DNA of 10,572 nucleotides from positions 4,863 through 15,434 of the forward strand of contig JAHDEQ010000106.1 in assembly GCA_020628755.1 (NCBI GenBank), given 5' to 3'. Under the pieces are notes generated by a model that saw only the letters and a program-made list of their open reading frames with translations, had not been told where the DNA came from and made no database searches. Below, piece after piece: positions 5,667 to 10,572 of the stretch. Made by a program: the position numbers and the translations under genes. Each line of letters starts with the position of its first letter. Within the stretch, counting starts at the first letter, position 1. Source of the stretch: Saprospiraceae bacterium. GTDB taxonomy: Bacteria > Bacteroidota > Bacteroidia > Chitinophagales > Saprospiraceae.

Positions 5667-6377
5667 ATGTATCACAAAGATGAATTTATGAAGTATGCTA
5701 CTAAGCATTTAGGAATGAGTAGCATGCACCTCGAAAAATATGCTCAAAAAACGCATACTTTTGCTCCAAATATTCAAGGGTTTACGCCTGCTGTTATCGA
5801 AGAACGTACCATGAACATGGTTCAAATGGACGTTTTTTCACGTCTCATGATGGACCGCATCATTTTTATGGGAGTTCCTGTCAACGATTATGTGGCCAAT
5901 GTTATCCAAGCGCAAATGCTTTTCTTGGAGTCAATTGACCCGAAGCGAGACATCCAAATGTTTATCAATAGTCCTGGAGGTTCAGTGATTGCTGGACTTG
6001 GTATCTATGATACGATGCAGTATGTATCGCCTGATGTATCTACGATTTGTACAGGTTTGGCGGCTTCTATGGGAGCAGTTTTATTATGTGCTGGTGTGAA
6101 GGGCAAGCGTACTTGTTTGCATCACAGTCGTGTGATGATTCACCAACCACTTGGTGGAATGCAGGGACAAGTAACAGACATGGAAATCTCGTACAAGTTG
6201 ATTAAAAAAATGCAGAAAGAATTGTATGATATTTTGAGTCATCATACTGGCCAAGATTACGATACTATTTCTGCTGATTGCGAACGTGACAACTGGATGA
6301 CTTCGGGCGAAGCTAAAGAATATGGCTTGGTAGATGAAGTTTTGGCTCGTAACAATCCACGTAAAGAAGACGCGTAA
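5667..6377 (+). CDS. clpP: ATP-dependent Clp protease proteolytic subunit ClpP
   Basis: ClpP is the serine peptidase that forms a double heptameric barrel and degrades proteins fed by ClpX. In this 236-residue protein the catalytic triad is Ser134 (G-L-A-A-S-M-G-A), His159 (R-V-M-I-H-Q-P-L-G-G) and Asp208 (E-R-D-N-W-M). The N-S-P-G-G-S-V motif at 101-107 supplies the oxyanion region. The N-terminal extension M-Y-H-K-D-E-F-M-K-Y-A-T-K-H matches the extended N-terminus usual in Bacteroidota ClpP (of the type MNYGKEFEKYATKH), supporting ATG 5667 rather than the in-frame ATG at 5688. This extension is probably removed or reorganised on maturation. It lies 120 bp after tig and 134 bp before clpX. 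Confidence 0.96.
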   Translation: MYHKDEFMKYATKHLGMSSMHLEKYAQKTHTFAPNIQGFTPAVIEERTMNMVQMDVFSRLMMDRIIFMGVPVNDYVANVIQAQMLFLESIDPKRDIQMFINSPGGSVIAGLGIYDTMQYVSPDVSTICTGLAASMGAVLLCAGVKGKRTCLHHSRVMIHQPLGGMQGQVTDMEISYKLIKKMQKELYDILSHHTGQDYDTISADCERDNWMTSGEAKEYGLVDEVLARNNPRKEDA

Positions 6378-6409
6378 AAGAATATAAAATTAGCTATTTA
6401 TAATTCTTA

Positions 6410-6424
6410 CTGACAGTATGTCAG
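6410..6424 (+). promoter_or_regulatory. small inverted repeat after clpP
   Basis: CTGACA (6410-6415) and TGTCAG (6419-6424) are perfect complements with a 3-base loop, followed by AAAAAT. It is too short and lacks a T-run, so it is not a plus-strand terminator. It could be an operator-like site or chance. Confidence 0.3.
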
Positions 6425-6461
6425 AAAAATAGAATAATTCATAGATTTTAACGAAATTTGC

Positions 6462-6488
6462 ATGCCCGTTCAGTTTTTGAACGGGCAT
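6462..6488 (+). terminator. perfect 11-bp stem hairpin before clpX, possible terminator or attenuator
   Basis: ATGCCCGTTCA (6462-6472) pairs perfectly with TGAACGGGCAT (6478-6488) around a GTTTT loop. Only TT follows before CATATATA, so the T-run is weak. The hairpin ends 23 bases before the clpX ATG. It could partially terminate transcription after clpP, protect the clpP mRNA 3' end, or affect clpX translation. Confidence 0.55.
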
Positions 6489-6511
6489 TTCATATATACC
6501 CTAAATATATT

Positions 6512-7759
6512 ATGCGAAGAAATCAAAAAGGATTCCGTTGTTCATTTTGTGGAAGAGACAAATCAGAAGCTCTGATTTTGATAGCTGGGATTGAAGGACA
6601 CATTTGCGAAGTATGCGTAGAGCAAGCACAAGAAATTATTGAAGAAGAACTCTTTGCTGATGGTGATGAAAAGCAAAACAACTCGGAAGTTATTCTTCCG
6701 GATAAAATAAGTCCTGCCGACATCAAGCGTCACCTTGACCAATATATTATTGGTCAGCATGAGGCCAAAAAGTTCTTATCCGTTGCTGTTTATAATCACT
6801 ATAAAAGACTCAAACAACCTGCAACGGCTGACGAGGTAGAAATCGAAAAATCAAATGTACTTTTTGTTGGCCGAACAGGGACAGGTAAAACTCTTTTGGC
6901 TCGTACCATTGCCAAATTCTTAAATGTACCGTTTTCAATTGTTGATGCAACAGTCTTTACTGAGGCAGGTTATGTGGGCGAAGATGTGGAGAGTATTTTG
7001 AGTCGTCTCTTGCAAGTGTGCGATTACAATGTCGAAGCTGCTCAAAAAGGTATTGTTTATGTTGATGAAATTGATAAAGTAGCTCGTAAAACCGACAATC
7101 CATCTATAACGCGAGATGTATCGGGTGAAGGTGTACAGCAAGCTATGCTCAAAATGTTGGAAGGTACAGAAGTCAACGTACCGCCACAAGGTGGGCGCAA
7201 GCATCCTGAGCAAAAGTTGGTCAAAATTGATACTCGTAATATCTTATTTATTTGCGGAGGAGCATTCGATGGCATCGAGCGCAAGATTTCTCAGCGTCTC
7301 AATACACAGGTTATCGGATTCAATGCCAAAGAAAAAGCCAAAGTTGACCGAGAAAACTTGCTACAATATGTGAGTCATCAAGACCTAAAAAGTTATGGTT
7401 TGATACCTGAGTTGATTGGTCGTTTGCCTGTACTGACTTATCTCGAACCTTTAGACTTAGAGACAATGAAGCGGATTTTGGTTGAACCCAAAAACTCTTT
7501 GGTTAAACAATATACTCGACTTTTTGAATTAGAAAATATTGACTTTTCGGTGACGGATGATGCTCTTGAATACATTGCCGAAAAAGCGCTAGAATATAAG
7601 CTAGGAGCAAGAGGTTTGCGCTCAATATGCGAGACAATTCTTACCGATGCAATGTTTGATTTACCCTCGCAAAAAGAGGTAAGTACGTTTGTGTTAGATC
7701 TTGACTATGTGCTCGAAAAATTAAGCGGTTCTAAAATTGCCAAGCTGAGAGTTGCCTAA
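6512..7759 (+). CDS. clpX: ATP-dependent Clp protease ATP-binding subunit ClpX
   Basis: ClpX is the hexameric AAA+ unfoldase that recognises tagged proteins and threads them into ClpP. With the start at ATG 6512 it has 415 residues. The N-terminal zinc-binding domain has Cys10, Cys13, Cys32 and Cys35. The AAA+ core has Walker A G-R-T-G-T-G-K-T (120-127), the pore loop G-Y-V-G (153-156), Walker B I-V-Y-V-D-E-I-D (181-188), R-D-V-S-G-E-G-V-Q-Q (201-210), the ClpP-docking I-G-F loop (268-270), the arginine finger region I-G-R-L-P (302-306) and sensor 2 G-A-R-G-L-R (365-370). A TTG 54 bases upstream (6458) is in frame, but it precedes a perfect hairpin, and the zinc domain begins right after ATG 6512, so ATG is preferred. 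Its stop codon is one base from the stop of the convergent hydrolase gene. Confidence 0.97.
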   Translation: MRRNQKGFRCSFCGRDKSEALILIAGIEGHICEVCVEQAQEIIEEELFADGDEKQNNSEVILPDKISPADIKRHLDQYIIGQHEAKKFLSVAVYNHYKRLKQPATADEVEIEKSNVLFVGRTGTGKTLLARTIAKFLNVPFSIVDATVFTEAGYVGEDVESILSRLLQVCDYNVEAAQKGIVYVDEIDKVARKTDNPSITRDVSGEGVQQAMLKMLEGTEVNVPPQGGRKHPEQKLVKIDTRNILFICGGAFDGIERKISQRLNTQVIGFNAKEKAKVDRENLLQYVSHQDLKSYGLIPELIGRLPVLTYLEPLDLETMKRILVEPKNSLVKQYTRLFELENIDFSVTDDALEYIAEKALEYKLGARGLRSICETILTDAMFDLPSQKEVSTFVLDLDYVLEKLSGSKIAKLRVA

Positions 7760-7760
7760 A

Positions 7761-8555
7761 CTACTCAAAAATTTCTTTGATTCGAGTATTCAACTCTTGA
7801 TTTATCAATTGATGGTCGCTTTGAAGCAAGTGCATTTTGGCATGAGGGACACGTTTGACAAAACGGTGTCCTTCATTGGGAGGGATGATTTTATCTTTTT
7901 TTCCATAAAAAAGGTCAATTGGAATGTTGTGTTCTATGATTAATCGAGCAAATTGCCAGGGATAAGTCATAAAATATTGATGTGAAATCCATTGACCCAG
8001 CAAACGCCTGCGTCGTTTGGGATTGTTTAAATGCACATGAATAAAAGCATTGGCCAGTTTACTAATCCAGCCTTTTTTATATAAATATGATACAAAGCCT
8101 TGAAAGCGATTGGATTTTTCCAATCGGCCTTTTGCCCACCATCGAAACCATACAGGTATCAAATTCATATTAAAAATTCCTTTTATACGAATACCATCAG
8201 GAGCTAAAAAAAACAAACGCTCCACCTGATGGATAAACTCAGGTAAAACCTTCATAATCAGTCGTGTACCCATACTATGTCCCATTAGAACAAATTTATC
8301 AGAAGGATATTTTTCTATAACCATTCTTAAAATTTGAATAATATCCTCTTTGGTATAAATATCGTTTTGCCAAATCGTTTTGCCATGCAAAGGCAAATCC
8401 AAAGCCACCACCGTATAATGTGGCGATAGCGATGTTTCTAAATTACGATAAGTTTCTCCCACATCGGCAAAGCCATGCAAAGCAATCAACAATTGCTTGC
8501 CTTGCCCAAATTTTTCATAATGGATGGTCGAATCTTTGTAATTTAGTGTTGGCAT
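7761..8555 (-). CDS. alpha/beta-fold hydrolase
   Basis: This 264-residue enzyme has the alpha/beta-hydrolase fold. The oxyanion motif is L-H-G-F (26-29), the nucleophile elbow is G-H-S-M-G (92-96) with Ser94, the acid is probably Asp221 (Y-G-K-K-D-K-I-I-P), and the general base is His248 (S-D-H-Q-L). The lid region, about 118-195, is rich in W, F and R (including R-W-W-A-K-G-R and R-R-R-R at 181-184), suggesting a large or hydrophobic substrate, possibly near membrane. No signal peptide is seen, so it is probably cytoplasmic. Its ATG overlaps the stop codon of the VF530 gene by one base (TAATG), so translation is probably coupled. It is the last gene of the truA–VF530–hydrolase operon and runs tail to tail into clpX. 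Substrate unknown. Confidence 0.9.
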   Translation of the reverse strand: MPTLNYKDSTIHYEKFGQGKQLLIALHGFADVGETYRNLETSLSPHYTVVALDLPLHGKTIWQNDIYTKEDIIQILRMVIEKYPSDKFVLMGHSMGTRLIMKVLPEFIHQVERLFFLAPDGIRIKGIFNMNLIPVWFRWWAKGRLEKSNRFQGFVSYLYKKGWISKLANAFIHVHLNNPKRRRRLLGQWISHQYFMTYPWQFARLIIEHNIPIDLFYGKKDKIIPPNEGHRFVKRVPHAKMHLLQSDHQLINQELNTRIKEIFE

Positions 8556-8791
8556 TATTGCTTAATCGAATTTAGATAGAGAGCTTCTACTTTTGCCCTC
8601 GCCCAGGGCGTTTTTCGCAAAAACTTTAGACTCGATTTGATGGAAGGGTCGTTGTTAAAACATCTAATATTGATGCGTTTCCCCAATTCAAACCAACCAT
8701 ATTTTTCAACTAAAAAATCTAAAATATCAGCTAATTTGACTCCATGTAAAGGATTGTTGGGTTGAGGATTGTTATTTTTATTTTCGGACAT
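8555..8791 (-). CDS. VF530 family (DUF2132) DNA-binding protein
   Basis: This 78-residue protein has a polar, Asn-rich N-terminus (residues 1-12) and then the very conserved VF530 core: N-N-P-L-H-G-V-K-L (12-20), Y-G-W-F-E-L-G-K-R-I-N-I-R-C-F (31-45), and N-D-P-S-I-K-S-S-L-K-F-L-R-K-T-P-W-A-R (47-65) followed by V-E-A-L-Y-L. The family is named after a Vibrio fischeri protein and is annotated as DNA-binding; its biological role is not established. The family's usual length is about 75 residues, so it is complete. It starts 6 bp after truA and overlaps the hydrolase start by one base, so it is the middle gene of a tight operon. Confidence 0.93.
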   Translation of the reverse strand: MSENKNNNPQPNNPLHGVKLADILDFLVEKYGWFELGKRINIRCFNNDPSIKSSLKFLRKTPWARAKVEALYLNSIKQ

Positions 8792-8797
8792 GATTTT

Positions 8798-9547
8798 TTA
8801 TTTCATTTCTAAATAGGGATAGACCACTTTCGTCAAATGTAAACCTTGTGGATGTGCGGATTTGTGGTATTGTACACGCTCTCCTGTTTGGAGTGCGTGT
8901 TGAAATTGCTTGAGTGATAATTGTCCCTTTCCAATCTCAATGATTCGTGCGACGAGCAAACGAATCATACCTCGCAAAAAACGATTGGCGGTTATTTCAA
9001 AACAGAATTGCCTATTATTTGCTTCTACCTTCAATTTCGTCTCAAAAATACTACATAAGGTCGAGTTATGAGCATCGGGTTGTAAACACATCGCTCTAAA
9101 ATCTTCATATTTCTTTATCAAATCAACGGCTGATTTCATGTTCTTAACATCCAAGTTTTCAATATCATACCAAGAACTCGTCTCTTCCAAAAATGGATTT
9201 TTATCCAAATGAAAATAATACTGATAAGTCCGTCGTATGGCATCCAATTGTGCATTTGCATGGTCTTCAACTTTAATCAAATCATAAACGGCAATATCAT
9301 TGGGCAGCAATTTATTGATACGAAAAACAAGGTCAAAATCAATCTTTTGCTCTACTTCTAAATGTGCAAAAAACTGACTCGCATGTACGCCTGCATCCGT
9401 GCGGCCACAGGGATGAACGGTTTTTTTTTGATGTAGCAAAGCACTAATGTGTTTTTCCAAAACTTCTTGTACAGACCTCGCTTTGGGCTGACTTTGCCAA
9501 CCTCGATACTTAGTGCCTTTATAAGCCAAATGTAGGAAATAGCGCAT
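8798..9547 (-). CDS. truA: tRNA pseudouridine(38-40) synthase TruA
   Basis: TruA converts uridines 38-40 in the anticodon arm of many tRNAs to pseudouridine. The 249-residue protein has the catalytic motif G-R-T-D-A-G-V-H-A (48-56) with Asp51, R-R-T-Y-Q-Y-Y-F (105-112), N-R-F-L-R-G-M-I-R (188-196) and H-P-Q-G-L-H-L (232-238), all in the expected order. The start at ATG 9545-9547 gives M-R-Y-F-L-H-L-A-Y-K-G-T, the normal TruA N-terminus. A longer frame from a TTG at 9601 would add 18 unrelated residues and overlaps a promoter-like box, so it is rejected. It heads the operon with the VF530 gene 6 bp behind. A TAnnTTTG box lies about 50 bases upstream. Confidence 0.96.
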   Translation of the reverse strand: MRYFLHLAYKGTKYRGWQSQPKARSVQEVLEKHISALLHQKKTVHPCGRTDAGVHASQFFAHLEVEQKIDFDLVFRINKLLPNDIAVYDLIKVEDHANAQLDAIRRTYQYYFHLDKNPFLEETSSWYDIENLDVKNMKSAVDLIKKYEDFRAMCLQPDAHNSTLCSIFETKLKVEANNRQFCFEITANRFLRGMIRLLVARIIEIGKGQLSLKQFQHALQTGERVQYHKSAHPQGLHLTKVVYPYLEMK

Positions 9548-9598
9548 TATTACGTGTTCACGTTTTAGTGAAAGGCAGTGCAACAAATTAAAAGCTAG

Positions 9599-9606
9599 CA
9601 AAACTA
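9599..9606 (-). promoter_or_regulatory. possible -7 promoter box for the truA operon
   Basis: On the minus strand TAGTTTTG (9606-9599) matches TAnnTTTG exactly, about 52 bases before the truA ATG. There is no TTG at the -33 distance. That position is instead occupied by the first hairpin of the array at 9619-9642. Confidence 0.4.
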
Positions 9607-9618
9607 TTTTCTGTTGTT

Positions 9619-9732
9619 CTATTTAGCTTCTTAGCTAAATAGGATTACGAGATAAAGCTTCCTAGCTTTGAGTAGCCTTATAAAGCTTGGAAGCTTTATT
9701 TCGCACTACTTTTAAGTTTTGAAACTTAAAAG
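9619..9732. repeat. array of four regularly spaced perfect hairpins
   Basis: Four inverted repeats, each with a 4-base loop, lie in a row. First: CTATTTAGCT (9619-9628), loop TCTT, its complement 9633-9642. Second: AAAGCT (9654-9659), loop TCCT, complement 9664-9669. Third: ATAAAGCT (9680-9687), loop TGGA, complement 9692-9699. Fourth: CTTTTAAGTT (9709-9718), loop TTGA, complement 9723-9732. Centres are 28-31 bases apart, and the spacers are 9-11 bases. Units two and three can also pair with each other (ATAAAGCTTCC 9652-9662 with GGAAGCTTTAT 9689-9699). None is followed by a T-run of terminator type on the minus strand. The array fills most of the gap between the toxin-like gene and truA. Confidence 0.8.
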
Positions 9733-9769
9733 AACAGCTTACTTTTGATTCACCGCCTAATAAAAATCT

Positions 9770-10572
9770 CTAGTAGAAGTCATTGTTGTTCAATCCAACT
9801 TGCCAAAACCAACGATTTTTTCGGATTTCTTGGTTGGCTTGGTAAAGGTAAGGCATTCCATTTTTATCGAGCATAGGGTAGTGCAAGTTTTTAGTTTTAA
9901 CCCAAGATGTGGGCAAAAAATACATATCATGGATGACTTTATTTTGTAGAAAATTTCGGATATGCTCGGAGTCAATACCCAAATCCAAGTGTGCTGCCTG
10001 CCGATACGGCAAGGCATAATGGATTTGAACAGCAGCTACGCCATGTGAGGTTTTTCCGTAAGGCAATTTTGAAATATCTTTATAACCCCAACGGCAGGGA
10101 TAATCGTTGGGCTCTTTACAAACTTGTAGTTTATTTCCTCTAGTCTCGCCCGTCCACATTACCGATTTCAATTCGACTAATAATTCTTCTTTTTGATAGG
10201 CGACACTAAACGCTCCTGTCCGAAAACGGTCTTTGCCTTTGAGGTTGCCAAAGGCATCGTTTTCAACTCGTATGTACCAATTGTTTAGTTGCAAATTGAT
10301 TGTTCCAGATGATTGTTTCGTCCCAATCATATTCCAATAATATTGGAATTGATAACCCAAACTGTAGCGAAAAAAGGATCGATTGAAATAAGTATAATAG
10401 AAAGGATTTTCGGCCACATCTTCATCTATTTTACTCCATGCTCCTTGCAAACCTAATTGTGATTGGACTTCCCAATGCCCTTTTTTTATTCCAAAATTGG
10501 TGAAATTGTAATAAGTCTTACAAGCCAATGTTGCTTGTAAATGTTGCTGAACAACAAAAAGAGAAGCATCTA
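9770..10572 (-). CDS. partial CDS (5' end beyond window), resembles polymorphic toxin type 23 family
   Basis: The minus-strand frame is open from the right window edge to a TAG at 9770-9772, giving at least 267 residues. The first possible in-window start is only a TTG at 10528, with in-frame coding before it, so the true N-terminus is outside. The protein is rich in aromatic residues in alternating, beta-strand-like segments. Counting from that TTG, the segment W-Y-I-R-V-E-N-D-A-F-G (84-94) followed by K-D-R-F-R-T-G (99-105), and L-D-L-G-I-D-S-E-H-I-R … Q-N-K-V-I-H-D (181-201), match what I recall of Bacteroidota proteins annotated with the polymorphic toxin type 23 domain. That assignment is from memory of the family pattern, not an alignment. 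There are two cysteines in the middle (137, 145). It ends in N-D-F-Y, which would also suit a barrel strand. No immunity gene is seen downstream on this strand; truA follows after the hairpin array. Confidence 0.6.
   Translation of the reverse strand, partial: DASLFVVQQHLQATLACKTYYNFTNFGIKKGHWEVQSQLGLQGAWSKIDEDVAENPFYYTYFNRSFFRYSLGYQFQYYWNMIGTKQSSGTINLQLNNWYIRVENDAFGNLKGKDRFRTGAFSVAYQKEELLVELKSVMWTGETRGNKLQVCKEPNDYPCRWGYKDISKLPYGKTSHGVAAVQIHYALPYRQAAHLDLGIDSEHIRNFLQNKVIHDMYFLPTSWVKTKNLHYPMLDKNGMPYLYQANQEIRKNRWFWQVGLNNNDFY

Noticed and set aside
5488..5691. Plus-strand open frame bridging tig and clpP
   Set aside because: It overlaps the end of tig out of frame and has no family resemblance; the gap holds regulatory-looking sequence instead.
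6458..6511. TTG start giving an 18-residue N-terminal extension of ClpX
   Set aside because: The extension runs through a perfect hairpin and does not look like ClpX; the zinc domain begins right after ATG 6512.
6869..6892. Arg in the second position of the ClpX Walker A loop (G-R-T-G-T-G-K-T) as a defect
   Set aside because: That position varies in the family, while the essential G-K-T and the rest of the ATPase motifs are intact.
9548..9601. TTG start giving an 18-residue extension of TruA
   Set aside because: The standard TruA N-terminus begins at ATG 9547, and the extension overlaps a promoter-like box.
9619..9732. CRISPR array
   Set aside because: The hairpin units differ in sequence and the spacers are only 9-11 bases; no cas genes are present.

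Overview
The window looks like an ordinary chromosomal segment of a member of the Bacteroidota. It is AT-rich, the gene order trigger factor–clpP–clpX is typical of that phylum, GH3-type acyl-adenylating enzymes are common there, and the promoter-like motifs that can be seen fit the Bacteroidota TTG…TAnnTTTG pattern better than a classical -35/-10. A Saprospiria or Cytophagia-like lineage is plausible, but the sequence alone does not settle the class.

Layout. The left edge (1-85) is two adjoining tandem repeats, both with an 8-bp period. Then, all on the minus strand: a small two-helix membrane protein (86-421) directly behind an ECF sigma factor (433-990); a 307-bp gap rich in inverted repeats; a GH3-family adenylating enzyme (1298-2815); and miaA (2876-3784) with a clear terminator after it. 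Divergent from miaA is a promoter and a tRNA-Leu(UAG) gene (3905-3986). The 3' end of this tRNA is repeated 64 bp downstream, followed by a strong terminator. Next, on the plus strand, is the protein quality-control block: tig (4122-5546), clpP (5667-6377) and clpX (6512-7759), with hairpins in both gaps. clpX meets a minus-strand operon tail to tail with a single base between stop codons. That operon is truA (8798-9547), a VF530-family DNA-binding protein (8555-8791) and an alpha/beta hydrolase (7761-8555). Upstream of truA is a 222-bp gap with four regularly spaced perfect hairpins. The right edge holds the 3' part of a gene that resembles the polymorphic toxin type 23 family (9770 to beyond 10572).

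How the genes relate. Trigger factor receives nascent chains at the ribosome, while ClpX unfolds proteins and feeds them to the ClpP protease, so that block is one functional unit. miaA, truA and tRNA-Leu all concern tRNA, but they are not an operon together. The sigma factor and the small membrane protein are probably co-transcribed, and their pairing suggests a regulatory or envelope link.

No clearly new multi-gene system is visible. The items most worth a second look are the hairpin array at 9619-9732, the tRNA 3'-end duplication at 3971-4052, the 8-bp repeat tract at the left edge, the toxin-23-like partial gene, and the sigma-linked membrane protein.
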